Part shown: piece by piece, positions 52,575 to 60,206 of the stretch
How the letters are laid out: each line of letters begins with the position of its first letter
Numbering within the stretch: the first letter of the stretch is position 1
NCBI GenBank assembly: GCA_016803235.1
Contig: JADCLI010000036.1
Location: 1-61,207 of the forward strand
Length of the DNA: 61,207 bases
Source of the DNA: Pimelobacter simplex
Lineage (GTDB): Bacteria > Actinomycetota > Actinomycetes > Propionibacteriales > Nocardioidaceae
Direction of reading: 5' to 3'
Made by a program: the position numbers and the translations under genes
Notes under the pieces: generated by a model
What the model was told of the DNA's origin: nothing
What the model saw: only the letters and a program-made list of their open reading frames with translations
Databases searched by the model: none

Positions 52575-53377
52575 ACCAGCCCGAACATCACCCGCGGCGA
52601 GACCGGCACTCCCCCACCCGGCTCGGCGATGCCGTACTCGGCCGCCAGCTCGGCGGTGACGACGACCGTCCCCGTCCGCTCGCGCACGGCCGGGTCCGCG
52701 GCCAGTGCGGCGAGCACGCGGCCCTGCAGCTCGGGCGTCTCCGCGTCGGAGACGGCGACCCCGGCGATCGACTCCAACCCGCTGGCGAGCAGCTGCTCGG
52801 TCCGGACCAGCCCGGGCCACAGCGACAGCACGGTGACGCCGGCGGGGCCCAGCTCCAGCGCCATGTCCTGGGTCATCTTGTCGAGGCCGGCCTTGGCGAC
52901 GCCGTACAGCGTGGAGTGGAGGTACGCGCGGGCGCCGACCGAGGAGACGTTGACGACCAGCCCGCTGCCCTGGGCGAGGAGGACCGGCGCGGCGGCGTGG
53001 GTCGCGACGAAGTGGGCGCGCAGTCCGAGCCCGACCAGGTCGTCCCAGTCCGAGAGCGGGCGCTCCCAGAACCGTTCGGGGCGCGCATGGTTCATCCGCG
53101 GCCCGGCCCAGACGTTGTTGACCAGCAGGTCCAGGCGGCCGTGCTCCTCCGCGACGCCGCGGACCAGTGCCGCGACCTCGGCGTCGTCCTCGTGCCGGCA
53201 CGTGCGGGCGCTGCCGCGTCCGCCGGCGGCGTCGATGCGCGCCACCGTCGCGGCCAGCCGGTCCTGGTCGCGGCCGGAGACGACGACGGTCCAGCCGGAC
53301 TCGGCGAGGCCGACCACGATGCCCTGGCCGACGCCCTTGCTGCCGCCGGTGACGAGGGCGACCCGCTCGGCGCTCAC
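52571..53377 (-). CDS. SDR family oxidoreductase
   Basis: A 268-residue short-chain dehydrogenase. The cofactor motif is VTGGSKGVGQGI, and NVSSVGARAYLHSTLYGVAKAGLDKM holds the Ser, Tyr and Lys. The C-terminal half lies close to a catalytic-fold insertion AVSDAETPELQGRVLAALA. The GTG start overlaps the NTF2-like stop as GTGA. The two genes form a pair convergent with the TetR gene and divergent from the oxygenase. The substrate is unknown. Confidence 0.9.
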   Translation of the reverse strand: MSAERVALVTGGSKGVGQGIVVGLAESGWTVVVSGRDQDRLAATVARIDAAGGRGSARTCRHEDDAEVAALVRGVAEEHGRLDLLVNNVWAGPRMNHARPERFWERPLSDWDDLVGLGLRAHFVATHAAAPVLLAQGSGLVVNVSSVGARAYLHSTLYGVAKAGLDKMTQDMALELGPAGVTVLSLWPGLVRTEQLLASGLESIAGVAVSDAETPELQGRVLAALAADPAVRERTGTVVVTAELAAEYGIAEPGGGVPVSPRVMFGLV

Positions 53378-53874
53378 AGCAGCGACCCGCTCACCGTGAA
53401 GCCCTCGGCCAGCGGCTGCTCGAGCGTCCACAGGGTGGTGACGGCGGAGCGGGCGATGCGCCACTCCCCGTCCTCGAGGGCGTACCCGTCGTCGTACTCG
53501 ATGGCACTGACCCGCTCGACCCCGGCGACCAGGTCCACCTGGCGGAAGCGCAGCGTCCAGCGCCCCGTCGCCTCGGTCGCGCTGAGGACGTCGATGTCGG
53601 CGTGCAGGGCGTGGTGCATGTCGAGGACGGCGTACCTGCCCCCGACCTTGCGCAGCGCGATGCCCTCGAAGACACCGACCAGCGCGTCGGCGCCCTCGAA
53701 CCGGCCGATCCGCTCGCCGTAGTCGAGCACCGCACCGTCGGCGACGAAGGCGGCACGGAACCCGGCCGGGTCCTTGGCGTCGCAGGCGCGCAGGTAGCGG
53801 TGCTTGAGGGCCTTGATCGCGGCGACGGCCTCGAGCCGGGCGATGCGGTCAGCGAGGGGTTCCGGGGCATCCAT
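53374..53874 (-). CDS. SnoaL/NTF2-like protein
   Basis: A 166-residue SnoaL-like protein (LADRIARLEAVAAIKALKHRYLRACDAKDPAGFRAAFVADGAVLDYG). Such proteins in steroid clusters may be isomerase-like or oxygenase accessory proteins. It is the first gene of a pair with an SDR. The promoter is not obvious; CAGAGT lies 6 nt before the ATG. It diverges from the HsaA-like gene 100 bp away. Confidence 0.85.
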   Translation of the reverse strand: MDAPEPLADRIARLEAVAAIKALKHRYLRACDAKDPAGFRAAFVADGAVLDYGERIGRFEGADALVGVFEGIALRKVGGRYAVLDMHHALHADIDVLSATEATGRWTLRFRQVDLVAGVERVSAIEYDDGYALEDGEWRIARSAVTTLWTLEQPLAEGFTVSGSLL

Positions 53875-53962
53875 GCCCGCACTCTGGCGGAGACCCGGCC
53901 GCCGTGGGAAGCAGCCTCCTGCTGGCCGGGAGCGACACAGTCGCCGGGGCAGGCGTCGGCAG

Positions 53963-53968
53963 TAGCAT
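53963..53968 (+). promoter_or_regulatory. -10 box of the HsaA-like gene, likely leaderless
   Basis: TAGCAT, 6 nt before the GTG of the oxygenase gene. Confidence 0.5.
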
Positions 53969-53974
53969 CCCGGC

Positions 53975-55141
53975 GTGAGCAACGAGGTCCTCATCGCCGT
54001 CGAAGAGCTCCTCCCCGGGATCGCCGAGCGGGCGCGGGCCACCGAGGACGCACGCCGGGTCCCCGACGAGACGATGGCCGAGCTGGTCGGGGCGGGCGTG
54101 TTCCGGATGCTCCAGCCCAGCCGGTACGGCGGCCGCGAGGGCGACCCGCTGGAGTTCTACGAGGTCGTCCGGGCGGTCGCGGGTGCCTGCGGCTCGACCG
54201 GCTGGGTCGCCGGCGTCGTCGGCTGCCACCCGTGGCAGGTCGCGCAGTACCCGGACGCGGCCCAGCAGGAGGTGTGGGGCACCGACCCCGACACGCTGGT
54301 CGCGTCGTCGTACGCTCCCGTCGGGACGATCACCCGGGTCAAGGGCGGGTTCCGGTTGAGCGGGCGGTGGAGCTTCTCGTCGGGCTGCGACCACGCGGCG
54401 TGGGCGACCCTCGGCGGCCTGCTCGTCGATGCCGAGGGCCGGCCGCAGGACTTCATGACGATGCTGCTGCCGCGCGCCGACTACACGATCGTCGACGTGT
54501 GGGACGCGATGGGCCTGCGCGGGTCGGGCAGCAACGACATCGTCGTGGACGACACCTTCGTCCCCGACCACCGGGCGCTGCGCAACTACGAGCAGCACCA
54601 GCTGCAGGCGCCGGGCCGCAAGGTCAACACCGGCCCGCTCTACGCGATGCCGTTCGGCACCGTCTTCCCGATGGCGATCACGGCGCCGGTGATCGGGATC
54701 GTCGCCGGCGCCCACGAGCGCTACCTGTCCGCGATGCGCGACCGGGTGCGGCTCAGCCTCGGCGGCGGCCGGTTCGCCGAGGACCCGCACGCCCACGTCA
54801 CGGTCGCCCGCGCCGCCTCGGAGATCGACGCCGCGATCCTGCAGACCGAGCGCAGCGTCCGCGACGTGTACGCGTGCGCCGTCCGGGGCGAGGAGATCCC
54901 GATGGACTGGCGGTTCCGGGCGCGCCGCGACCAGGTCAGCGCCACCGAGCGGGCGCTCGCCGCGGTCGACGCGCTCTTCAGGACGGCCGGCGGTTCCTCG
55001 CTGCGCCGGGGCAACCCGATCGAGCGCGCCTGGCGCGACGCCCACGCCGGCGGCGTCCACGTCGCGAACGACGTGGAGCGCGCGCTGACGATGTACGGGC
55101 GCCACGCCTTCGGGCTCGACGTGGAGGACACGCTCGTGTGA
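53975..55141 (+). CDS. HsaA-like flavin-dependent monooxygenase
   Basis: A 388-residue protein of the acyl-CoA-dehydrogenase-fold hydroxylases. It follows HsaA of Mycobacterium closely as recalled: LLPGIAERARATEDARRVPDETM, FRMLQPSRYGGREGDP, CGSTGWVAGVVGCHPWQVA, SSYAPVG, FSSGCDHAAWA, MGLRGSGSNDIVVDDTFVP and WRDAHAGGVHVANDVERA. HsaA hydroxylates a secosteroid phenol with reduced flavin supplied by HsaB. No reductase gene is adjacent, so the partner must be elsewhere, or the substrate differs. The GTG start sits 6 nt after TAGCAT. Confidence 0.9.
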   Translation: MSNEVLIAVEELLPGIAERARATEDARRVPDETMAELVGAGVFRMLQPSRYGGREGDPLEFYEVVRAVAGACGSTGWVAGVVGCHPWQVAQYPDAAQQEVWGTDPDTLVASSYAPVGTITRVKGGFRLSGRWSFSSGCDHAAWATLGGLLVDAEGRPQDFMTMLLPRADYTIVDVWDAMGLRGSGSNDIVVDDTFVPDHRALRNYEQHQLQAPGRKVNTGPLYAMPFGTVFPMAITAPVIGIVAGAHERYLSAMRDRVRLSLGGGRFAEDPHAHVTVARAASEIDAAILQTERSVRDVYACAVRGEEIPMDWRFRARRDQVSATERALAAVDALFRTAGGSSLRRGNPIERAWRDAHAGGVHVANDVERALTMYGRHAFGLDVEDTLV

Positions 55142-55199
55142 CGTTCGCGGCTACTCGACGTGCTCGGCGCGCAGCGAGGTACGGGGCGTCGGGAACGTG

Positions 55200-55241
55200 C
55201 CGGACCACCTTGGCGCCGTCGTCGTGACGGCGCCGGTCCGG
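55200..55241. terminator. Nested hairpin terminator at a convergent junction
   Basis: An outer 7-bp stem (CCGGACC, 55200-55206, with GGTCCGG, 55235-55241) encloses a 9-bp stem (55212-55220 with 55226-55234) and a GTCGT loop. It lies between the stops of the HsaA-like and IclR genes. Confidence 0.7.
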
Positions 55242-55248
55242 CTCCCGG

Positions 55249-56037
55249 TCAGCGGAAGGTCGCCAGCCGGTGGGCGACGACCCGGGTCGCCCGCACCACC
55301 AGCGGAGCCAGCTTCTCGACGTCGATCGGCGCCGCGCCGACGAGCGAGATCCCGCCGCAGGGGCCGTCGGGGCCGATGATCGGCGCCGCGACGCAGCCGA
55401 GGCGCAGGTGGTTGCGCCCCCGGTCCAGCACGACGCCCGCGCGAGCCCGGACGCGCACGAGCTCGCGGTGCAGCGCGACCAGGTCGATCCGCGGGCGGTC
55501 GGGAGTGGGCGCCGGCTGCAGGGCGACGAGCGCGTCGACGTCCTCGGGCGGCAGGAACGCCAGCTGCGCCTTGCCGACCAGGGCCCGCGCCGCCGGGAGC
55601 CGTACGCCGACCCGGGTCGGGACGCGGGCGGCAAGGGCCCCGCCGACCTTGTCCAGGATCCGCACGTCGGCGCCCTCGAGCACCCCGAGGTGCACCACCA
55701 GCCCGGTCTCCAGGTGCAGGCCGCGCAGGGTCTCGGAGGCCGCGGCCCGCAGGTCCATCTCCGGGGCGTCGCCGCCCCCGAGGCCCAGCGCCCTGCTCCC
55801 GAGCGCGTAGCCGGCCGACGTGTGCCGCACCCAGTCGAGTGCGATCAGCTGGTTGAGGATGCGGTGCGCGGTCGACCGCGGCAGCCCGGTCGCGTCCTGG
55901 ATGTCCTCCAGCGAGAGCCGCGCGGACGGTCCGCCGAAGGAGACCATGATCGTGGTCATCCGCTCGACCATCGACAGCGGGCGCTCCTCGGCCCGCTCCT
56001 GGTCGGCCCTCTCGAGGACTCCGCCCGACGCGCTCAT
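55249..56037 (-). CDS. IclR family transcriptional regulator
   Basis: A 262-residue IclR protein. The winged helix-turn-helix (about residues 25-85) includes LSLEDIQDATGLPRSTAHRILNQLIALDWV, and the effector domain ends GPCGGISLVGAAPIDVEKLAPLVV. ATG 56037 is chosen because AGGAGG lies 5 nt upstream; a GTG at 56043 overlaps that site. Its promoter carries a KstR2-type operator (56067-56080) and is nearly identical to the promoter of the chsH2-half gene, so it appears to belong to the same regulon. Confidence 0.93.
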   Translation of the reverse strand: MSASGGVLERADQERAEERPLSMVERMTTIMVSFGGPSARLSLEDIQDATGLPRSTAHRILNQLIALDWVRHTSAGYALGSRALGLGGGDAPEMDLRAAASETLRGLHLETGLVVHLGVLEGADVRILDKVGGALAARVPTRVGVRLPAARALVGKAQLAFLPPEDVDALVALQPAPTPDRPRIDLVALHRELVRVRARAGVVLDRGRNHLRLGCVAAPIIGPDGPCGGISLVGAAPIDVEKLAPLVVRATRVVAHRLATFR

Positions 56038-56066
56038 CGCCACCTCCTGCTCGAGTTCGGCACTTT

Positions 56067-56080
56067 AGCAAGCACTTGCT
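56067..56080. promoter_or_regulatory. KstR2-type operator before the IclR gene
   Basis: AGCAAGCACTTGCT matches AnCAAGnnCTTGnT at every fixed base. The flanks TTAACCAAG and GCCGAACTCG also match those of the site at 51830-51843. It lies between the IclR gene and the divergent reductase gene. Confidence 0.8.
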
Positions 56081-56178
56081 TGGTTAAAGAAGGGCTTTGC
56101 GCGAACGGTCCGGTCGACCTTTCCGGTGTGCGGGAGCGGGCCGCGCCCGGACCGGCCGACCGGGGGCAGGCTGCGCGC

Positions 56179-58296
56179 GTGCACACCTCGCGAACCGCCA
56201 CCTACGAGCACCTGCTGGCCCCCGGGAAGATCGGCCCGATGCGCCTCGCCAACCGGGTCGTCATGCCCGCGATGGACATGAACCTGTGCCACGACGGCGT
56301 CATCGACGACGGCGACATCACCCACTACGCGACCCGCGCGGCCGGCGGGACCGGGCTGATCATCACCTCGGCCGCCGCCGTGGCCTACCCCGTCGGCGCG
56401 ACCAGCCGCAAGGAGCCCGGCCTCTCCGACGACCGGTTCATCCCCGGACTCACCGCCCTCGCCGACGCCGTCCACGCCGCCGGCGCAAAGCTCTGCGTCC
56501 AGGCCACGCACCACGGCAGGATCGCCAAGGTCGACACCGCCGATGAGCGCCCCCTCCTCGTACCCTCCCTGCCCACCGGCGACCGGGACATGTCCGCGCT
56601 GCGCGACAACACCCCGACCGAGCTCGGCGCGATGGCCACCGCGGTGTCCGAGGGCAAGACCCCGACCTTCCGCGAGGCGACCGAGGGGGACATCGCCTGG
56701 CTGGTGGGGCAGTTCGCCGCGGCCGCCCGGCGCGTGCAGCAGGCCGGCGCCGACGCGATCGAGATCCACTGCGCGCACGGGTACGTGCTCGGGTCCTTCC
56801 TGAGCCGGGCCGACAACCGTCGTACCGACGCGTGGGGCGGGTCCCTGGAGAACCGGGCCCGCCTGGCCTGTGACGTGATCCGGGCCGTGCGCGCCGAGGT
56901 CGGCGACGACCTGGCGATCCTGGTCCGCGTCGCGGGCAGGGAGTACGGCGAGGAGGGGTCTCTCACCACCGAGGAGGCCGTGGCCGCGTCGCGGCTGTTC
57001 GAGGCCGCCGGCGCCGACGCCATCCACGTGACCGGCTGGGCGCGCAACCCGTTCCGCGACTTCACCGACGGGCCACTGCCCGACCAGGTGGGCGCCTACG
57101 CCGACCTCGCCCGCGCCGTGAAGGGCGCCGTCGCGATCCCGGTGATCGCCGTCGGCAGGGTGCTGCCCGCGCTCGGCGAGGAGCTCATCGCCAGCGGTGG
57201 CGCGGACTTCGTGGCGATGGGCCGGCAGCTGCTGGCCGATCCCGGACTGGTCGGCAAGCTCCGCGACGGCCGCGCGGAGTCGGTGCGGCCGTGCATCAAC
57301 TGCTACGTGTGCGTCGAGCAGAACTTCTGGGACGGCGTACCCGTGTGCGCGGTGAACCCGGCCCTCGGCAACGAGACCCTGCTCCCCTTCCCCACCCCGG
57401 CCACCCGGCGCCACGTCGTCGTCGTCGGCGGCGGCCCCGGCGGCATGGAGGCGGCGCGGGTCGCCGCCGAGCGCGGGCACCGGGTCACGCTGGTCGAGAA
57501 GGGCGACCGGCTCGGCGGGTCCGCCTGGTTCTCGCAGCTGACGACCCCCGCCAACGGCCCGCTGCTGGACTGGCTCCAGCACGAGGTCGAGCGGCTCGGG
57601 GTCGACGTGCGCCTCGGCGAGCAGGTGGACGCGGACACGGTGGTGGCGCTCGGCCCCGATGCGGTCGTGCTCGCCACCGGTGCCCACCGCGGCCTGCCGC
57701 CGGTTCCCGGCGCCGACCTTCCCCACGTCCACACCGGCGACACCCTGCGCGGGCTGATCACCGGCGAGGGCGGCTCCGGCAGCCGCGCCCTGCGCCTGCT
57801 CGGCGCCGCCGGGCGGATGAGCGGGCTCACCCGCGACCCCGAGCGGATCCGCGACCTGACCCGCAAGGTGCTGCCCATCGGCAAGGACGTCGTCGTCGTC
57901 GGCGGCTCGCTGGTCGGCCTCGAGCTCGCCGAGTTCCTCGCCGAGCGCCGCAAGAGCGTCACCGTCCTCGAGCACGGCGCCCAGGCCGGCCTGCCGATGG
58001 CGATCCCCCGCCGCTGGACCGCCGTCCGCAAGGCCACCGAGCACGGCGTCACCCTCCACCGCGACGCGGAGGTCGTCGAGATCACCCCGTCCGAGGTGCA
58101 CTACCGGGTCGGCGACGAGATGGCCCGGGTCCCCGCGGACCTGGTCGTCGTCGCGTCGTACGTCGAGGCGGGCGCCCCACTCGCCGGCGACCTGCGCGCC
58201 CGCGGCCTGGACGTGCACGTCGTCGGCGACGCCGGGGAGGTCGGCTACATCCAGGGCGCCATCCACTCCGCCTGGCGCGTGGCCCGGGAGCTCTAG
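56179..58296 (+). CDS. OYE-type 2,4-dienoyl-CoA reductase/BaiCD-like flavoenzyme
   Basis: A 705-residue enzyme. The first half is an old-yellow-enzyme barrel with ATHHGRIAK, IEIHCAHGYVLGSFLSRADNRRTDAWGGSLENRARL and DFVAMGRQLLADP. A 4Fe-4S motif CINCYVCVEQNFWDGVPVC follows (about residues 374-392). The second half is an FAD/NAD domain with HVVVVGGGPGGMEAARVA and VVVVGGSLVGLELAEFLAERR. Relatives are FadH and the bile-acid 3-oxo-steroid reductases BaiCD/BaiH. GTG 56179 is chosen; the frame is open far upstream but that part is the antisense of the IclR gene. Confidence 0.9.
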   Translation: MHTSRTATYEHLLAPGKIGPMRLANRVVMPAMDMNLCHDGVIDDGDITHYATRAAGGTGLIITSAAAVAYPVGATSRKEPGLSDDRFIPGLTALADAVHAAGAKLCVQATHHGRIAKVDTADERPLLVPSLPTGDRDMSALRDNTPTELGAMATAVSEGKTPTFREATEGDIAWLVGQFAAAARRVQQAGADAIEIHCAHGYVLGSFLSRADNRRTDAWGGSLENRARLACDVIRAVRAEVGDDLAILVRVAGREYGEEGSLTTEEAVAASRLFEAAGADAIHVTGWARNPFRDFTDGPLPDQVGAYADLARAVKGAVAIPVIAVGRVLPALGEELIASGGADFVAMGRQLLADPGLVGKLRDGRAESVRPCINCYVCVEQNFWDGVPVCAVNPALGNETLLPFPTPATRRHVVVVGGGPGGMEAARVAAERGHRVTLVEKGDRLGGSAWFSQLTTPANGPLLDWLQHEVERLGVDVRLGEQVDADTVVALGPDAVVLATGAHRGLPPVPGADLPHVHTGDTLRGLITGEGGSGSRALRLLGAAGRMSGLTRDPERIRDLTRKVLPIGKDVVVVGGSLVGLELAEFLAERRKSVTVLEHGAQAGLPMAIPRRWTAVRKATEHGVTLHRDAEVVEITPSEVHYRVGDEMARVPADLVVVASYVEAGAPLAGDLRARGLDVHVVGDAGEVGYIQGAIHSAWRVAREL

Positions 58297-58405
58297 CGAC
58301 CCGGCAGGAGCTGGCCGGAAGATCTCGCCGACCCGGCAGAAAGTAGCTCGCAAGCGGGCCAGTTCCGGCCGGGTCGGCGGGATTCCGGAGCCAGTTCGTG
58401 CCGGG
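58297..58405. repeat. GACCCGGCA-type repeat filling a convergent spacer
   Basis: GACCCGGCAGGAGCTGGCC (58298-), GACCCGGCAGAA (58330-), CCAGTTCCGGCCGGGTC (58359-) and CCAGTTCGTGCCGGGTC (58391-) alternate in orientation, so nested hairpins can form. The last arm runs into the SDR stop codon. The reverse complement resembles the spacer at 12062-12137. Confidence 0.65.
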
Positions 58406-59167
58406 TCAGCCGAAGAAGGCCTGCCCGCCGTCGAGCGGGATCGTGGCACCGGTGAGGTAGCGCAGGTCGCTGCCGACCAGCGCGACCACGGCACGGCCGA
58501 TGTCGTCCTCGCAGTCACCGATCCGGCCCGCGGGGATGGCGGCGACGAACTCGGCCGCCTCCTCGGGGTTGTTCTCGGTCCACCGCTTCAGGCCCGGAGA
58601 GAGGGCGTGCGGGGCGATGCTGTTGGCACGGATGCCGTCGCGCGCCCACTCGACCGCCGCGGTGCGGGTGAGGGCGCGCACGGCCTGCTTGGCGGCGGCG
58701 TAGACGCCGTACGTCGTGGGGTCCCATCGCACCATCGCGGAGGTGACCAGGTTGACGATGTGGCCGCCACCGCGGGCCACGAAGTGCGGGTGGCAGGCCT
58801 TCATGAAGGCCAGGGTGGCGAACGGGCCGGAGGCGAAGCTGCGCTCGACGGCGTCGTCGTCGATGGTGAGCAGCGGGCCGAAGGCGCCGGAGTAGGCGTT
58901 GTTGACGAGGATGTCGACACCGCCCATGGTGGCGACGACCTCGGCGACCGTTGCGGGGATGGTGGCGGTCTCGGTGATGTCGCAGACGAAGGGCTCGGCC
59001 TTCACGCCGCGCTCGCGCAGCAGCGCGCAGGTCGTCTCGAGCTTCGCGGCGGTCCGGCCGACCACCGCGATGTCAGCGCCCTCGGTGGCGAGCGCCAGGG
59101 CGATGCCCTGCCCGACGCCCTGGCCGGCTCCCGTCACCAGTGCGACCTGTCCCGTCAACGAACCCAT
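58406..59167 (-). CDS. SDR family oxidoreductase
   Basis: A 253-residue short-chain dehydrogenase with VTGAGQGVGQGIALAL, NNAYSGAFGPL and YGVYAAAKQAVRAL; the catalytic Ser lies in NLVTSAMVRWDPTT. It starts with an ATG after AGGAGGAGG. Upstream are a 7-bp inverted repeat (59186-59202) and a palindrome of the CCCGCT type (59248-59260), so it is probably regulated separately from its neighbours. A hydroxysteroid or hydroxyacyl-CoA substrate is possible. Confidence 0.92.
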   Translation of the reverse strand: MGSLTGQVALVTGAGQGVGQGIALALATEGADIAVVGRTAAKLETTCALLRERGVKAEPFVCDITETATIPATVAEVVATMGGVDILVNNAYSGAFGPLLTIDDDAVERSFASGPFATLAFMKACHPHFVARGGGHIVNLVTSAMVRWDPTTYGVYAAAKQAVRALTRTAAVEWARDGIRANSIAPHALSPGLKRWTENNPEEAAEFVAAIPAGRIGDCEDDIGRAVVALVGSDLRYLTGATIPLDGGQAFFG

Positions 59168-59185
59168 TCCAGCCTCCTCCTACCT

Positions 59186-59202
59186 GACCGCACGGTGCGG
59201 TC
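59186..59202. promoter_or_regulatory. TetR-type inverted repeat before the SDR gene
   Basis: GACCGCA-CGG-TGCGGTC is a perfect 7-bp inverted repeat with a 3-bp centre, 18 bp before the ATG and immediately upstream of the ribosome binding site. Confidence 0.6.
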
Positions 59203-59247
59203 CCGCGGTCATGATGGTCGGCTCGACCCGGTCCTCCGGCGAACACT

Positions 59248-59260
59248 CCTGCTGAGCGGA
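59248..59260. promoter_or_regulatory. CCCGCTNAGCGGG-type palindrome, site 3
   Basis: CCTGCTGAGCGGA has two changes from the site at 51913. It lies 2 bp after the stop of the MaoC gene and upstream of the SDR gene. Confidence 0.4.
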
Positions 59261-59261
59261 A

Positions 59262-60071
59262 TCAGCCGAAGACCGCGCGGCCGGCGGTGATCGCCGGGCC
59301 CCGGTCCGTGGCGACCTCGAGGCCACCGTCGGCCCAGCCCCTGACCACGAGCCGCTCCCCCGGGAACACCGGCGCAGCGAACCGGCCCTCCAACCGCGTC
59401 AGGTCGGCCGGGTGCGCGCCGTTCTCGCGGGCCGCGACGAGCGTCGCGGCCGCGAGGGTCGCGAGCCCGTGCAGGATCGGCCGCGGCTGGTCGATACCGG
59501 CCGCCGCCACCGGGTCCACGTGGATGTGGTGCCGGTCGCCGAGCAGCCGATAGAGCAGCGCGGCGTTGTCCGCCGTCGCGGTCCCCGCCGTCCAGGCCGG
59601 GTCTCCTTCCGGGGCGTCCGGGCGACCCGGGCCGCGCTCGCCGCCGAATCCGCCGCGACCGGGCGCGAACAGCGACCACGTGGCGACGAAGTGGTCGCTC
59701 TCGACGGCCAGGTCGTAGACCGCGGCCGAGCCCTTGTCCCAGACCCCCGTCACCCGGGCGGCCATGGTCAGCTCGCCACTGGCCGGCAGCGGCTTCAGCA
59801 CGGTCAGCGACTGGGCGCCGTGCAGTGCCGTGCCGACCTCCCAGGCGCCGGCCGAGCCCAGCACGTCCGGCGCCCACTGGGCGAGGGTGAGCGCGAAGCC
59901 GGGCAGCACCCGCAGCCGGTCCTCGAAGACCAGGTCGAGGTCGTCCGGACGGGCGCCGACGGCGAGCGCGAACAGGATCGGGTCCCGGTCGGACCAGCAG
60001 ACGGTTCGCTCGCCGACGGTCAGGCCGAGCCAGTCGCCGGCGGGCGCTCCGGGGGTGGGAAGCGTGCTCAT
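59262..60071 (-). CDS. MaoC-family enoyl-CoA hydratase (ChsH3-like)
   Basis: A 269-residue double-hotdog protein of the hydratase-2 type. The second half has the catalytic sequence YRLLGDRHHIHVDP (Asp and His) and PILHGLATLAAATLVAA. The layout and neighbours agree with ChsH3 of Mycobacterium (Rv3538), which hydrates the 24-carbon enoyl-CoA steroid. It diverges from the ChsB1-like gene, which would perform the next step. ATG 60071 is chosen; the spacer of 135 bp contains a CCCGCTGAGCGGG palindrome. Confidence 0.87.
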   Translation of the reverse strand: MSTLPTPGAPAGDWLGLTVGERTVCWSDRDPILFALAVGARPDDLDLVFEDRLRVLPGFALTLAQWAPDVLGSAGAWEVGTALHGAQSLTVLKPLPASGELTMAARVTGVWDKGSAAVYDLAVESDHFVATWSLFAPGRGGFGGERGPGRPDAPEGDPAWTAGTATADNAALLYRLLGDRHHIHVDPVAAAGIDQPRPILHGLATLAAATLVAARENGAHPADLTRLEGRFAAPVFPGERLVVRGWADGGLEVATDRGPAITAGRAVFG

Positions 60072-60115
60072 GCCGGCCACGGTGCCCTCTCGGCGCCGGT
60101 GCGCGCGCGGCGCTA

Positions 60116-60128
60116 CCCGCTGAGCGGG
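60116..60128. promoter_or_regulatory. CCCGCTNAGCGGG palindrome, site 4
   Basis: CCCGCTGAGCGGG, identical to the site at 51913. It lies in the divergent spacer of the hydratase and ChsB1-like genes; TATGGT (60160-60165) is a possible -10 box for the latter. Confidence 0.55.
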
Positions 60129-60206
60129 AGTCGTGGTCGCGGCTCCCCTGTCGGCGTACCTATGGTCACAGCGCCGACAGACCCGGCACCAACCGAAGGA
60201 GCAATC

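Noticed and set aside
56106..56154. CGGTCCGG and CCGGACCG inverted repeat before the OYE-type gene
   Set aside because: The arms are only 8 bp with a 33-nt spacer in very GC-rich sequence, which is not distinguishable from chance.
55270..56178. A 300-residue N-terminal extension of the OYE-type reductase
   Set aside because: The frame is open upstream but lies antisense to the IclR gene and crosses its operator; the reductase homology starts only after GTG 56179.
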